From contig NC_060065.1 of the NCBI RefSeq assembly GCF_020283565.1, positions 20,808,866 to 20,872,865 on the forward strand: a stretch of 64,000 nucleotides of DNA, in the 5' to 3' direction. Source of the DNA: Trifolium pratense. Lineage: Eukaryota; Streptophyta; Magnoliopsida; Fabales; Fabaceae. Below are positions 12,028 to 23,158 of the stretch, one piece after another. The notes beneath the pieces were generated by a model that was given only the letters and a program-made list of their open reading frames with translations, made no database searches and was not told the DNA's origin. A program made the position numbers and the translations under genes. Position 1 is the stretch's first letter, and every line of letters starts with the position of its first letter.

Positions 12028-13281
12028 TGATAAGTGCCAAAAAGTGGTAATTTTACATATATATTTTGGGCACTTATTGACTTGTTTTAAAAGTAATTTC
12101 ATATAAAAAAACCAACTAATTGTAAATATTAGTTTTAATTAACAAATTAGTCATTTATGTTATTTCTACCTAATTCCAACACATTTTTGTAGGTTTTATG
12201 AGCTTAATGGAAAAATAGAAGCAATGAGACCTATTGGAGACTAAGAAAAATTGTCATTGGACCAAAATTATGAAGAGGCACAATTGTCCTCTTGTTTAAA
12301 GTGATAAGAAGATTTTCTATTGGTCAAAAAGAGTTGCAGCAGTGTTTTTATTCTTAATTATAAAAGCTAACTTAGCCATGAAGGATATCATCATAGTGTA
12401 AGCACCGCCTTGTGCAATTTGCTTAGCATTAAAAGCCTATAAAAGGCATGTGAAGCCATTCCTTGAGAATTCAATTCATTCCATACAAAAAACACAACAC
12501 GCCCAACATTAGAAGAAACAGGGGAGGAGAGCTTAACGCGTAACGCAGGGAGTGAAGCTCGGAACGACGGAGGAAACTGCGGTGGATGCACACCAACTGT
12601 TTGAGAAATCAACCGGTGTTGTTATTTCATCTCTTTTCTTCTTATTTGTGTAAAACTATCATGGTAATGAGTAGTTAAAGACACTTTTGTTGGGATTAGG
12701 TGTAAATTACTCTATTAGTATGTGTTTCTATTGATATGGTTTTATATATGGTTTTAGTTGTCTCTCAATATTGATGTTATCTTTGTTTTCATTGTTTTAA
12801 TCTTTGATTTGAATTGTTATAGACATATGCCTTTTGAATCTAAGAACTAGGATAATATCTATTGAACTCTAAATTCTAGACATAAATTTAGGTTTTATAT
12901 TCACTTAGAGTATCGAATCTTAATGCTATTGTATTGATTGACGATTCGAGACATCGGAGGTTAATAGATGCAATAGATATCTCGGCGTTATCTGGACACG
13001 GAAACGTTCGACGAGCGATACGTGATAATATTGATAGATGACTAGAACCTGTGTAACTGATTAGGGGAATATGTATGAATGAGTGATTGAAAGCTAATCC
13101 CAGCAATTTAATCTCTCTGTCAAATTAATTATCTTTACTACTTTCATATTTTCGCAACTTTCGTAATCAACCATCTTTGAAATCCTTTACTTGAAATTAT
13201 ATTAATTGTTGAACGGCATCGATATCGCATCAGTCCCTGTGGAGACGATATAAAGAAAATACTTGCTTTTGCATTTCAACA
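12028..13281 (+). repeat. Nested element 3' LTR
   Basis: 1254 bp, the partner of 7207-8460. It is followed by the TAAGC target duplication and then the rest of the chromovirus 5' LTR. Confidence 0.9.
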
Positions 13282-14653
13282 TAAGCCTTCGCTCAGCGAA
13301 TAGTTCGTTGAAGCTCGCCAATGCTCGCCATGAGCAGGTGACTTCCTGGTGTGGTTCGCCATGTCTCGCTAAGGCTTCGCTTAGCGAAGGCCTCTGTGAC
13401 AGCAATTTTTATGGATGTTTGTAAGTGTGATTAGGCACTTGTAACATGGTTTAAGAGTATCCTTACATGATTGTTGATACATGTTGATGCTGTTAATGCT
13501 TATTGTTAATCGTTATATGATTGATAAACGTGTATGCAATAAGTTGTCGCTTAAGTGAGCAATGTGATGTTTTGGCATTAATTTGTAATGTTAAGTGAAT
13601 GTGTTAGGATTGTGTTCCCGCATTCATAAAAGAGTAGCTTCGAGCTAGAGAAATATCATATTGATGATATGTGTAAACATACATGCATTCATGTATATAT
13701 ATGTTGAATTGGAAACTAGGGTTCCAATAGATTTAAATGGATTTTTGAGTCCATAAGGAAGCCGAGGGTCGGATTAGATGAATCCATAAGATCTAGAGCT
13801 GCTATCCAGCAGGATATAAAACTGTTTAACTTATCCATGAGGGATATGAAGGTTTGGTAAGTTCCGAACAATCCGGCAAGATGTAAAACTGTTTAACTTA
13901 TCCATGAGGGGTAAAAGGCAATTGGTACCACATGCATTAGTCGTGTCTAGGGATGGCATGACATAGAATGATTGGCATTAGATACATTAGGGTAAATGCG
14001 CATATATTTGATAAATGGTATGTGACATTATCTGGTTGAACTGTGCTAAACTTTATTAATTGATAACTGTTTGGTGCGATGTTTTGACGTGAGTTAGAAT
14101 ATGTATGATGTAGTTCGAAAGTGCAAGACCTTTCTTATGCTCGTATGATATGCGATTATGTTTTCTAACTCTCTGCTTTGTGTTAATTGCTGGACCTTTG
14201 GGGGTTCAGATATTCAGGCTGAGGATTGTGCCGACGTTTAGACTGCTGTTCTAGCGTGGTGTTGAAGTACCTTTTGGTGAGGAGACTTAGCATAGATTAC
14301 TCCTCTTAGTACTAGCTTTTGACTAGAGTTTGTAAATAGTAAATGCTCTGGTAATGTAACATCGAGTCGGGGTTTTCGCTTGGCTTTCATCGTATATCGG
14401 TGTTACCTTTTTGATATGCTAGTTCTTGTATAAGTGACATCCTTAGGGATGAATATGGCTTATGTATATATATATGTATATATATGCATGCTTGGTTTGA
14501 TTGGAATCCGCTGTTGCTTTTCATGTTAAATTTCATGATGCTCTGTGTGTATGCTTGTGTTTTAATTACCGCGTGGCACTCTGCCTTTACACTTGTTGAA
14601 AAGTTTTTAAAATTACGTTTTTAAGGGTAGTATGGGTTAGGGTGTTACAATAG

Positions 14654-14671
14654 TGGTATCAGAGCCTGGTT
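14654..14671 (+). other. Chromovirus primer binding site
   Basis: TGGTATCAGAGCCTGGTT, four bases after the 5' LTR end. TGGTATCAGAGC is the standard complement to the 3' end of plant initiator tRNA-Met. Confidence 0.9.
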
Positions 14672-14773
14672 GGTTCATGTGAACCAATTAGGACTTTTCT
14701 TTTCCCCGTATGAGCATGTGTAGGGAACACTGTTAGTACTTTCTAACGTCTAGTTGTGATTCGTTCAGGAATC

Positions 14774-17700
14774 ATGGCTGCTGCGAGAACGAATGCTCAG
14801 ATTGCGGAGGCTTTGGCCGCACTCACCAACATAGTGGTTAGAGATCATCAACCTGGAAGAGAGGTAGAGATGAGGTTGGAACGGTTCATGAAGCAGAAAC
14901 CGCCAACATTTACCGGAGGTTACAACCCGGATGGAGCTCACAAGTGGCTGGAGGAACTTGAGATAATTTTTGAAGCAATGGATTGTTCCGAGGAAGGGAA
15001 GACAACCCTTGGGACATATGTGTTGCGTGAGGAAGCGAACGTGTGGTGGAAGAACGCCAAGTTGAGGCTAGGACCCGGTGGTATGGCTATACCATGGGCA
15101 ATGTTTAAAAGAGAATTTTTGGTTAAGTATTTTCCTGTGGATGTGAAGAACAAGAAAGTGGTGGAATTCATGGAGTTGAAACAGGGAAATATGACGGTAG
15201 CTGACTATGCCGTCAAGTTTGAAACTTTGTGTGCGTTTAGCCCGCATTACAACACTATGGAAGCGGAGAACGACAAGTGTGTGAAGTTTGAAAGTGGTCT
15301 ACGTCCAGACATCAAGCATATGATTGGGTTTTCACAGATAAGGGATTTTGCGACCCTTGTGAACAAAAGTAGGATCTGTGATGAAGATGGTAGGGCAAAG
15401 GTGAATTACTATAAGGCTGTGAACAACCGAAAAGGGAAAGGGCAAGAGCGCGGAAAACCTTATGACAACCGCGGTAAGGGGAATACAAGTGGAAGTAGGA
15501 AACCGAATAATGGGAATTGTTACAAATGTGGAGAGAGGGGTCATATGTCGTATGATTGCCTGAAGAAATTGGACAAGTGTTTGAATTGTGGGAAGTTAGG
15601 CCACAAAACTGAAGTGTGTAGGACAAGAGTGTTTTGTTTCAACTGTGGTGAGGAGGGCCACAAGAGTATAATCTGCAAGAAGCCCAAGAAGGTGATGGGC
15701 AAGGTGTTTGCTTTGAGTGGAGAGGATGCTAGCCTTGAGGACAATCTCATTAGAGGTACGTGTTTCATCTATGACACTCCTTTAATTGCGATTATAGATA
15801 CGGGAGCGACGCATTCTTTTATTTCTTTGGATTGTGCGGAGCGTCTTAGTATTGCTTTAACGGATATGATGGGTAGGATGGAAATAGAAACTCCTGCTAA
15901 TGGTTCAGTGATTACCCGACAAGTATGTCGTAATTGCCCCGTAACCATTTTTGATAGGCACTTTGGTATGGATTTAGTGTGTATTCCACTTAGTGGTATG
16001 GATGTAATTTTTGGTATGAATTGGTTAATTTTCAACCGAATTCATATCAACTGTCGTGAGAAGGCCGTTGTTTTTCCGAAGCCGGAGGAGAACTTGCATT
16101 TGATGAGCGGGAAGGAAGTATCGGAAGCGTTGAAAGAACATGCCGAGATGTTCATGATGTTTGCATCATTGAAACTCGAAGGAGGGGTTAAGATAGAAGA
16201 GTTACCGATCGTTTGTGAATTCCCAGATGTGTTTCCGGATGATATATCTGACGTGCCTCCAAAGCGAGAGGTAGAGTTTTCTATCGACCTAGTACCTGGA
16301 ACTAGTCCGATATCAATGGCGCCGTATCGAATGTCAGCGTCAGAGTTGAATGAGTTGAAGAAGCAACTTGAAGAGCTGCTTGAGAAGAGGTTTGTTCGAC
16401 CGAGTGTTTCGCCATGGGGAGCGCCGGTATTGCTTGTGAAGAAGAAAGATGGAAGCATGAGATTATGTATAGACTATCGTCAGTTGAACAAAGTGACGAT
16501 CAAGAATAAATATCCACTTCCGAGGATAGATGATTTGATGGATCAACTAGTTGGAGCTTGTGTGTTTAGTAAGATCGATTTGAGATCTAGATACCATCAG
16601 ATTAGAGTGAAGACGGAAGACATACCTAAGACTGCATTTAGGACGAGGTATGGGCACTATGAGTATTCAGTTATGCCGTTTGGTGTGACCAATGCACCTG
16701 GAGTTTTCATGGAGTATATGAACCGAATTTTCCATTCATTTTTGGATAGATTCGTGGTGGTGTTCATCGACGACATTTTGATTTACTCAAAATCCGAGGA
16801 AGAGCACGAAGAGCACTTGAGGATTGTTTTGCAAGTCTTGAAGGAGAAGAAGTTGTATGCCAAGTTGTCGAAGTGTGAATTTTGGATGAAAGAGGTGAGT
16901 TTCCTAGGGCATATAATTTCAAGTGGAGGAATCGCGGTAGATCCTGCGAAGGTTGACGCTGTGTCACAGTGGGGAACGCCGGAATCTGTTTCAGAGATTA
17001 GAAGTTTCCTTGGTTTAGCCGGTTATTATAGAAGATTCATCGAAGGTTTTTCGAAGTTGGCGTTACCGTTAACCAAGTTGACGAGGAAAGATCAAGCGTT
17101 TGTTTGGGATGGTATTTGTGAGAAGAGCTTCCAAGAGCTCAAGAGAAGATTGACTACTGCACCCGTGTTGATTTTACCTGATGCCAAAGAGTCGTTCGTC
17201 GTGTATTGCGATGCTTCGAAGTTAGGACTTGGTGGAGTGCTTATGCAAGGGGGTAATGTGGTAGCATATGCTTCAAGGCAACTGAAGGTTCACGAGAGGA
17301 ACTATCCAACGCATGATTTGGAGTTAGCCGCAGTGGTGTTTGCTTTGAAAGTGTGGAGACACTACTTGTATGGATCGAGGTTTGAAGTTTTCAGTGATCA
17401 CAAGAGTCTGAAATACTTATTCGACCAGAAGGAGTTGAATATGAGGCAACGAAGATGGCTCGAATTCTTAAAGGACTACGATTTTGAATTGAGTTATCAC
17501 CCCGGAAAAGCCAATGTGGTGGCCGATGCATTAAGTAGGAAAACTTTGCATATGTCATCATTGATGGTGAGAGAGTTAGAGTTGATTGAAGAATTCCGAG
17601 ACTTGAGTCTTGTGTGTGAGGTTACTTCTTCAAGTGTGAAGCTTGGAATGTTAAGATTGACGAATCCTTTTCTTGAAGATATTAAAGAACGTCAGAAATC

Positions 17701-19138
17701 GGATAAGAAATTGATGGAGAAGATGGTACTCATCAATGAAGGCAAGGAGACCAATATCAAGATTGACGAAAGTGGAGTCATGAGATTTCAAGGAAGAGTT
17801 TGTGTACCGGATGTACCCGAATTAAAGAGAATGATCATGGAAGAAGGTCACAGAAGTGGTTTGAGTATTCATCCTGGAGTAACCAAGATGTATCAGGATT
17901 TGAGGAAGTTATTTTGGTGGCCGGGAATGAAGAGACAAATTTCTGAATTTGTTTATTCATGCTTAACTTGTCAGAAATCGAAGATTGAACATCAGAAGCC
18001 GTTTGGTTTGTTACAACCAATGTTTATACCCGAATGGAAATGGGATAGCATTGCAATGGATTTTGTGGGAGGTTTACCGAAGACCAAGAAAGGTCACGAG
18101 GTGATTTGGGTAGTGGTAGATCGTCTGACGAAGTGTGCTCACTTCATTGCTATCAGGAAAGGTACTTTGGTGCCTAAGTTGGCTGAGATTTATGTGGAGC
18201 AGATTGTGAAGCTACATGGTATTCCAACAAGTATTATTTCGGATAGAGATCCGAGATTTACTTCTAGATTTTGGGAAAGCTTGCAAGAAGCTTTAGGAAC
18301 GAAGTTGAGGTTGAGTTCAGCTTATCATCCTCAGACAGATGGTCAGTCGGAGAGGACGATACAATCCTTAGAGGATTTGTTGAGGGCTTGTGTTTTGGAG
18401 CAAAACGTGAATTGGGATTCTTGTTTGCCGTTAGTAGAGTTTACATACAACAACAGTTACCATTCTAGTATCGGAATGGCACCGTTTGAGGCTTTGTATG
18501 GGAGAAGGTGTAGGACACCTCTGTGTTGGTATGAAACTGGAGAAGGTGCAATTCTTGGACCAGAGATTGTACAAGAGACAACAGAGAAGATTCGGATGAT
18601 TCGTGAGAAGATGAAAGCGTCTCAGAGTCGACAGAAGAGTTATCATGATAAGAGGAGGAAGGACATTGAATTCCAAGAAGGGGATCATGTATTCCTACGA
18701 GTTAAATCGACTACTGGAGTAGGACGTGCATTGAAGTCAAGGAAGTTAACATCGAGGTTTATTGGGCCGTTTGAGATTTTGAAGCGAGTTGGGAAAGTTG
18801 CGTATAGGATTGCATTACCGCCATCATTGGCGAATTTGCACGATGTTTTCCATGTATCACAGTTACGCAAGTATGTGTCTGATCCGACACACGTGATTGA
18901 ATCGGACGATGTTCAAGTGAGGGATGACTTGACCATCGAGACTGTGCCTTTGAGAATCGAAGGAAGAGAAGTGAAGAGGTTGAGAAACAAAGAGATTGCA
19001 TCCGTGAAAGTCGTGTGGGGAGGACCGGCTGGTGAGAATGCGACGTGGGAGTTGGAAAGCAAGATGAGAGATTCTTATCCCGATCTGTTTCTAGGTAATT
19101 TCGAGGGCGAAATTCTTTTAAGGGGGGTAGGATTGTAA
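14774..19138 (+). CDS. Chromovirus gag-pol polyprotein, intact
   Basis: One unbroken frame of 1454 residues from ATG 14774 ([14 protein letters not shown]); the frame has another ATG six codons upstream. Counting from that upstream Met, the domains are: gag core (about 50-200; [25 protein letters not shown]); three CCHC knuckles (about 252-306; [42 protein letters not shown]); aspartic protease ([10 protein letters not shown], about 345); reverse transcriptase with catalytic [10 protein letters not shown] (about 668); RNase H ([12 protein letters not shown], about 815); integrase zinc region (H...HPGVTK...CLTCQKSK, about 1025-1070); the catalytic core with [15 protein letters not shown] and a glutamate after HPQTDGQSE; and a chromodomain-like tail ([19 protein letters not shown], about 1417-1435). 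The stop TAA lies inside the 3' LTR (19136-19138). No broken motif is seen, so the coding part looks competent. Confidence 0.95.
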   Translation: MAAARTNAQIAEALAALTNIVVRDHQPGREVEMRLERFMKQKPPTFTGGYNPDGAHKWLEELEIIFEAMDCSEEGKTTLGTYVLREEANVWWKNAKLRLGPGGMAIPWAMFKREFLVKYFPVDVKNKKVVEFMELKQGNMTVADYAVKFETLCAFSPHYNTMEAENDKCVKFESGLRPDIKHMIGFSQIRDFATLVNKSRICDEDGRAKVNYYKAVNNRKGKGQERGKPYDNRGKGNTSGSRKPNNGNCYKCGERGHMSYDCLKKLDKCLNCGKLGHKTEVCRTRVFCFNCGEEGHKSIICKKPKKVMGKVFALSGEDASLEDNLIRGTCFIYDTPLIAIIDTGATHSFISLDCAERLSIALTDMMGRMEIETPANGSVITRQVCRNCPVTIFDRHFGMDLVCIPLSGMDVIFGMNWLIFNRIHINCREKAVVFPKPEENLHLMSGKEVSEALKEHAEMFMMFASLKLEGGVKIEELPIVCEFPDVFPDDISDVPPKREVEFSIDLVPGTSPISMAPYRMSASELNELKKQLEELLEKRFVRPSVSPWGAPVLLVKKKDGSMRLCIDYRQLNKVTIKNKYPLPRIDDLMDQLVGACVFSKIDLRSRYHQIRVKTEDIPKTAFRTRYGHYEYSVMPFGVTNAPGVFMEYMNRIFHSFLDRFVVVFIDDILIYSKSEEEHEEHLRIVLQVLKEKKLYAKLSKCEFWMKEVSFLGHIISSGGIAVDPAKVDAVSQWGTPESVSEIRSFLGLAGYYRRFIEGFSKLALPLTKLTRKDQAFVWDGICEKSFQELKRRLTTAPVLILPDAKESFVVYCDASKLGLGGVLMQGGNVVAYASRQLKVHERNYPTHDLELAAVVFALKVWRHYLYGSRFEVFSDHKSLKYLFDQKELNMRQRRWLEFLKDYDFELSYHPGKANVVADALSRKTLHMSSLMVRELELIEEFRDLSLVCEVTSSSVKLGMLRLTNPFLEDIKERQKSDKKLMEKMVLINEGKETNIKIDESGVMRFQGRVCVPDVPELKRMIMEEGHRSGLSIHPGVTKMYQDLRKLFWWPGMKRQISEFVYSCLTCQKSKIEHQKPFGLLQPMFIPEWKWDSIAMDFVGGLPKTKKGHEVIWVVVDRLTKCAHFIAIRKGTLVPKLAEIYVEQIVKLHGIPTSIISDRDPRFTSRFWESLQEALGTKLRLSSAYHPQTDGQSERTIQSLEDLLRACVLEQNVNWDSCLPLVEFTYNNSYHSSIGMAPFEALYGRRCRTPLCWYETGEGAILGPEIVQETTEKIRMIREKMKASQSRQKSYHDKRRKDIEFQEGDHVFLRVKSTTGVGRALKSRKLTSRFIGPFEILKRVGKVAYRIALPPSLANLHDVFHVSQLRKYVSDPTHVIESDDVQVRDDLTIETVPLRIEGREVKRLRNKEIASVKVVWGGPAGENATWELESKMRDSYPDLFLGNFEGEILLRGVGL
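19115..19133 (+). other. Chromovirus polypurine tract
   Basis: TTTTAAGGGGGGTAGGAT directly precedes the 3' LTR. It also encodes the last residues of the polyprotein. Confidence 0.85.
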
Positions 19139-21376
19139 CGACCCATTTTTCGTATTCGTATATTTTATTAAAGGTCATTTTATTTATTAATTGGCTTTTA
19201 TTATTTTAGTGAGCGGCGAATAATTATTTAGCCGAACGTAAGTTATTAGGCGCGAGAACCTTGTTTTGGGCTTAAATGGGCGTGAGAGGCATGGGCCTAA
19301 GCCATTTGGGCTTGGTTCATGACAAATGAGAAGTAGTATAAGTAGCAAGTCAAACATATGAATAGTATCATAAATTCATTTCTTTGAGTTTGAGTGAGTA
19401 GAAGCAAGATAGAGCAAGAGCTAGGGTTTTGGCTAAGAGAAAGCTTGAGCAAGAGAAGGCTTGGATCATCATCTTTGCTTAAGGTAAGAGATTAGAATTC
19501 ATGATTCTTGAGTGGCAAGGAGAGGGGAGATTGTCTATGTCTCCATTCCCGAACTCTCCCACTCAATTTCTTTTAGACTTTGATTAAGCTTTTGTATGTG
19601 AGTATGATGTTCTTCATCATCACTTTGTATGTGTTAATCACTAGTTTGATTTCATGAAAAATATGTATGTATTTGAACCATGTTTGAAAAGTTTGAGAAA
19701 GTTACTTAAAACTCAAGTAATTGGCTTGATTTTGATTGTTAGAGGTATTTGGATGTTTGGAAGGGATGATTAATGTTCCTTGATACCATATATGTTTGGA
19801 ATGGCTGTTTATATGAATTTATAACATGTTTGAATGAATTTTTGAGTTGATTTGAGGTTAAACCGCCTTAGATAACTCAAGAACAGATATTCTGTTCTGG
19901 TGTAGTTCGCTAAGCGACCAGGAGTTCGCTGTAGCGAACAGGTTCGCTGGATCTCGCCGAAGCTCGCTATGAGCAGGTGATTCCCGGGTGAGGTTCGCTT
20001 AGGCTCGCTAAGCCTTCGCTCAGCGAATAGTTCGTTGAAGCTCGCCAATGCTCGCCATGAGCAGGTGACTTCCTGGTGTGGTTCGCCATGTCTCGCTAAG
20101 GCTTCGCTTAGCGAAGGCCTCTGTGACAGCAATTTTTGTGGATGTTTGTAAGTGTGATTAGGCACTTGTAACATGGTTTAAGAGTATCCTTACATGATTG
20201 TTGATACATGTTGATGCTGTTAATGCTTATTGTTAATCGTTATATGATTGATAAACGTGTATGCAATAAGTTGTCGCTTAAGTGAGCAATGTGATGTTTT
20301 GGCATTAATTTGTAATGTTAAGTGAATGTGTTAGGATTGTGTTCCCGCATTCATAAAAGAGTAGCTTCGAGCTAGAGAAATATCATATTGATGATATGTG
20401 TAAACATACATGCATTCATGTATATATATGTTGAATTGGAAACTAGGGTTCCAATAGATTTAAATGGATTTTTGAGTCCATAAGGAAGCCGAGGGTCGGA
20501 TTAGATGAATCCATAAGATCTAGAGCTGCTATCCAGCAGGATATAAAACTGTTTAACTTATCCATGAGGGATATGAAGGTTTGGTTAGTTCCGAACAATC
20601 CGGCAAGATGTAAAACTGTTTAACTTATCCATGAGGGGTAAAAGGCAATTGGTACCACATGCATTAGTCGTGTCTAGGGATGGCATGACATAGAATGATT
20701 GGCATTAGATACATTAGGGTAAATGCGCATATATTTGATAAATGGTATGTGACATTATCTGGTTGAACTGTGCTAAACTTTATTAATTGATAACTGTTTG
20801 GTGCGATGTTTTGACGTGAGTTAGAATATGTATGATGTAGTTCGAAAGTGCAAGACCTTTCTTATGCTCGTATGATATGCGATTATGTTTTCTAACTCTC
20901 TGCTTTGTGTTAATTGCTGGACCTTTGGGGGTTCAGATATTCAGGCTGAGGATTGTGCCGACGTTTAGACTGCTGTTCTAGCGTGGTGTTGAAGTACCTT
21001 TTGGTGAGGAGACTTAGCATAGATTACTCCTCTTAGTACTAGCTTTTGACTAGAGTTTGTAAATAGTAAATGCTCTGGTAATGTAACATCGAGTCGGGGT
21101 TTTCGCTTGGCTTTCATCGTATATCGGTGTTACCTTTTTGATATGCTAGTTCTTGTATAAGTGACATCCTTAGGGATGAATATGGCTTATGTATATATAT
21201 ATGTATATATATGCATGCTTGGTTTGATTGGAATCCGCTGTTGCTTTTCATGTTAAATTTCATGATGCTCTGTGTGTATGCTTGTGTTTTAATTACCGCG
21301 TGGCACTCTGCCTTTACACTTGTTGAAAAGTTTTTAAAATTACGTTTTTAAGGGTAGTATGGGTTAGGGTGTTACA
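19134..21376 (+). repeat. Chromovirus 3' LTR, intact
   Basis: 2243 bp with TG...CA ends. Contains the TTCGCTAAGCGAA palindrome cluster (about 19903-20120) uninterrupted, which shows the empty site for the nested element (GGCTCGCTAAGCCTTCGC). Followed by CAGCT and the rest of Copia gag. Confidence 0.93.
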
Positions 21377-22136
21377 CAGCTTCCATGACTGGTTCATTGG
21401 AGTGAACTTCAGTGTGAGCAATGTTTGCAGAAACGCTAGGGTTAGCCAATTCTTGCCTGAATTTCTCAAATTGGACCTCTTGAAGAAGGAGCAGTGCTTC
21501 GACATCTTCAACAGTCGGAGTTTCAAATCTGCTATAAATCATCATCACGAATGAATTGAACTCCTCTGGTAATCCTTCAAGAATAGCATCTACCTGTTCT
21601 TGCACAGAAACGACATCTCCTACTGCAATTAGAGAATTGACGATCGATTTGATTCGCAGTAGGTATTCATTGACGGATCTGGCGTGTTTCTTGGTGTTCT
21701 TTAATTCCGATCTTAATTGACGCGCACGAGACTTGAGAACGGAGTTGAAATATTTATGAATTGTTTCCCAAACCTCGTGTGAGTGCTTGCAATTTAGTAC
21801 GCGAGGTAGAACTCCATCGGAGATAGTAGAAAGAAGCCAGGTGAAAAGAGTTTGATCTTTGAACAGCCATTGTTGATACTCACTTGAGTTGTTGCCATCT
21901 AAACGATCTGCAACCGATGCAAATTGAAGAGGAATTTGCGGATTTACCACAAGACGATGAAGATTGTGAGCGGTTATGACGCCGTTAACTTGTTGGCTCC
22001 AGAGAAGGAAGTTCTTTTCGTCGAGTTTGATGGTGAGAGAGTGCGTGAGACCGGATTTGGAAGAGTCTTTCTTGGTGTTTGGCAGATCGATTGCGTTGAG
22101 ATCTGCAGTTTCGGTGTTGTTTGTTGTTTCCGCCAT
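21377..22136 (-). pseudogene. Copia gag, N-terminal part, truncated by chromovirus
   Basis: About 253 codons from ATG 22136 (MAETTNNTETADLNAID) to the insertion point, after which the frame meets a stop in the chromovirus LTR. It shows UBN2/Retrotran_gag features: KLDEKNFLLWSQQVNGVI near residue 38, FTWLLSTISDGVLPRVLNC, HEVWETIHKYF, and LRSELKNTKKHARSVNEYL. The gag linker and zinc knuckle resume at 6326. The frame across the insertion is conserved when the insert and one duplication are discounted. It is disabled by the insertion alone; no internal stop is seen. Confidence 0.85.
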
Positions 22137-22196
22137 TGTTGAGCGGGATGAAGCTTTGCGGAAGCGAGAAAGAGATGAAGAATCTCACAGGCGTAT

Positions 22197-22204
22197 TGAT
22201 ACCA
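22197..22204 (-). other. Copia primer binding site
   Basis: Minus-strand TGGTATCA immediately follows the end of the 5' LTR (...CTAACA). This is the core of the initiator tRNA-Met complement; the match fades after eight bases. Confidence 0.75.
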
Positions 22205-22481
22205 TGTTAGATTTGTGAATCGTACATATTCAAAGAGTTTTCATTGAATTGTTATCAAAAGCCTACAATACATGTGGTTGCAGATCCTATTAATAGCAGC
22301 TGCTAGAATATCTGATTAGGCCTAACAAACTTAGTGCCACATCAGCTTTTAGTTGTAACTGACTACAACAAATTTGTGCCACATCAGCTCTGACTGTAAC
22401 AAACTTTGTGCCACATCATCATTGTTTACATTTGACTTATTGACTAGAATATTTGCTAACTATTATTCCTATACTCTATTA
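22205..22481 (-). repeat. Copia 5' LTR
   Basis: 277 bp, the partner of 2425-2701. Followed on the plus strand by the duplication ACAAA (22482-22486). Confidence 0.93.
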
Positions 22482-22599
22482 ACAAACATCATCATCCAGC
22501 AGAAAAAGTTTACTAACACTTGATTATAGAAGAAGTAGCACCACCAACAAAGTAGTAGTATTCATTTTCTTATGACTATATTGCTAGAAACTAGAAAGT

Positions 22600-22960
22600 T
22601 CTACAAAAGTAAAAACCAGCATGGATGGCAGCATCCAATACCGTTTATTCTCTCACAGTTCACGTTTTCTTGGGCCAGCCATGCCAAGCAAAAGATCCAA
22701 TAAAAAAGACCTCACAGGAAGCCCCCACGTGTTGAAGTGAAAAGTGGTAGCCCACCTGTAAACATTCCACTACTCGACACGTGTCCTATTGACTCACTTA
22801 TCTCAAGTAGGGACCACTTTAATTGAAAATCATCTCTTGAGAAGAGTGTGAATAAGGTCCCGTTTAAGGGTCCACTCATTTGGCCATTCCCCCCCTTAGG
22901 TCCCGCAGCCACCCCTCACATGACCACTATATGAGGTGGACCCATATCTACTTTTCACCA
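22600..22960. promoter_or_regulatory. GC-rich segment with two G-boxes, promoter-like
   Basis: Against an AT-rich background this segment contains CACGTG at 22726-22731 and the perfect 10-bp palindrome GACACGTGTC at 22777-22786. G-boxes bind bZIP and bHLH factors in plants. GGTCC-type motifs (GGGTCCACTC, GAGGTGGACCCATA) follow. No coding region is visible in it. It may be regulatory DNA of the TCP gene downstream side or of a gene displaced by the Copia insertion. Confidence 0.4.
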
Positions 22961-23000
22961 ATAAATTACTTAATTATTGCCAAAACATTATTAATTAATT

Positions 23001-23158
23001 AAAATTAAAATACTAACCTTTTTTTTTTGTCAAAATTAAAATACTAACTTTATGCTTGACCAAAAGAAAAAGTACTAACTTTATGAAAAATAAAAAGTAC
23101 TAGGTCTTATGACAACATTTATATGGCCACAATGCTTAAAAAAAATTTATATGGACAC
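23001..23158. repeat. Three short A/T-tract insertions flanked by direct repeats
   Basis: (1) AAAATTAAAATACTAAC at 23001-23017 is repeated exactly at 23032-23048 around CTTTTTTTTTTGTC. (2) TACTAACTTTATG at 23042-23054 is repeated at 23073-23085 around CTTGACCAAAAGAAAAAG. (3) ATTTATATGGCCAC at 23117-23130 is repeated with one change at 23145-23158 around AATGCTTAAAAAAA. They resemble target duplications around minute retroposed ends. Confidence 0.6.

Larger units (their letters stand above)
7207..13281 (+). mobile_element. Non-autonomous gag-only LTR retrotransposon (Athila/Tat-like) nested in the chromovirus LTR
   Basis: A 6075-bp element with TG...CA termini and a perfect 5-bp duplication TAAGC (7202-7206 and 13282-13286). 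The two 1254-bp LTRs (7207-8460 and 12028-13281) look identical throughout, making it the youngest of the three nested elements. A primer site TGGCGCCGTTGCCGGGGA follows the left LTR and a polypurine tract AAGTTGGGGAGAG precedes the right one. The 3.57-kb interior carries one gag-like open frame and no protease, reverse transcriptase or integrase. It must be mobilised by enzymes of another element. The Athila/Tat relation is inferred from the primer site and from the conserved segment after the open frame. Confidence 0.9.
6327..14649 (+). repeat. Chromovirus 5' LTR, split by nested element
   Basis: The LTR halves are 6327-7206 and 13287-14649; the intervening DNA is the nested element plus one copy of its TAAGC duplication. 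Differences from the 3' LTR that I can see: CTTAAGC/CTTGAGC, GGTGCAG/GGTGTAG, TTTTATGG/TTTTGTGG and TGGTAAGT/TGGTTAGT. The LTR holds a cluster of imperfect palindromes built on TTCGCTAAGCGAA at about 7099-7206 and 13287-13400. Confidence 0.92.
6327..21376 (+). mobile_element. Ty3/gypsy chromovirus (Tekay/Del-like), inserted in Copia gag, 5' LTR itself interrupted
   Basis: The LTRs start TGTAACGACCCATTTTTCG and end GGGTTAGGGTGTTACA. A perfect target duplication CAGCT lies at 6322-6326 and 21377-21381. The 3' LTR is intact (19134-21376, 2243 bp). The 5' LTR is split into 6327-7206 and 13287-14649 by a 6075-bp element. By eye the two LTRs differ at about four positions, so insertion was recent. 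The primer site after the 5' LTR matches initiator tRNA-Met, and one long open frame encodes all the proteins. Tekay assignment is inferred from the single gag-pol frame, the zinc knuckles, the LTR length and the C-terminal chromodomain-like tail. Confidence 0.95.
2425..22481 (-). mobile_element. Copia LTR retrotransposon (Ale/Retrofit-like), interrupted by a nested chromovirus
   Basis: The element has two 277-bp LTRs (2425-2701 and 22205-22481) that differ at one base by eye. It is flanked by a perfect 5-bp duplication ACAAA (2420-2424 and 22482-22486). Going by the LTR edges, the primer site, the polypurine tract and the duplication, the element runs 5'-TA...CA-3' on the minus strand, not TG...CA. 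The internal gag-pol frame is split at 6326/21377 by the inserted chromovirus and is broken once more by a 4-bp tandem duplication near 5193-5200. Removing the insertion and one CAGCT copy (15,055 bp) would keep gag and pol in one frame, so this was a single polyprotein. The lineage is inferred from the gag and protease/integrase motifs. It cannot now be autonomous. Confidence 0.93.

Noticed and set aside
7570..13106. Identical small open frames at 7570, 8067, 12391 and 12888
   Set aside because: They lie in the two LTRs of the nested element and repeat for that reason only.
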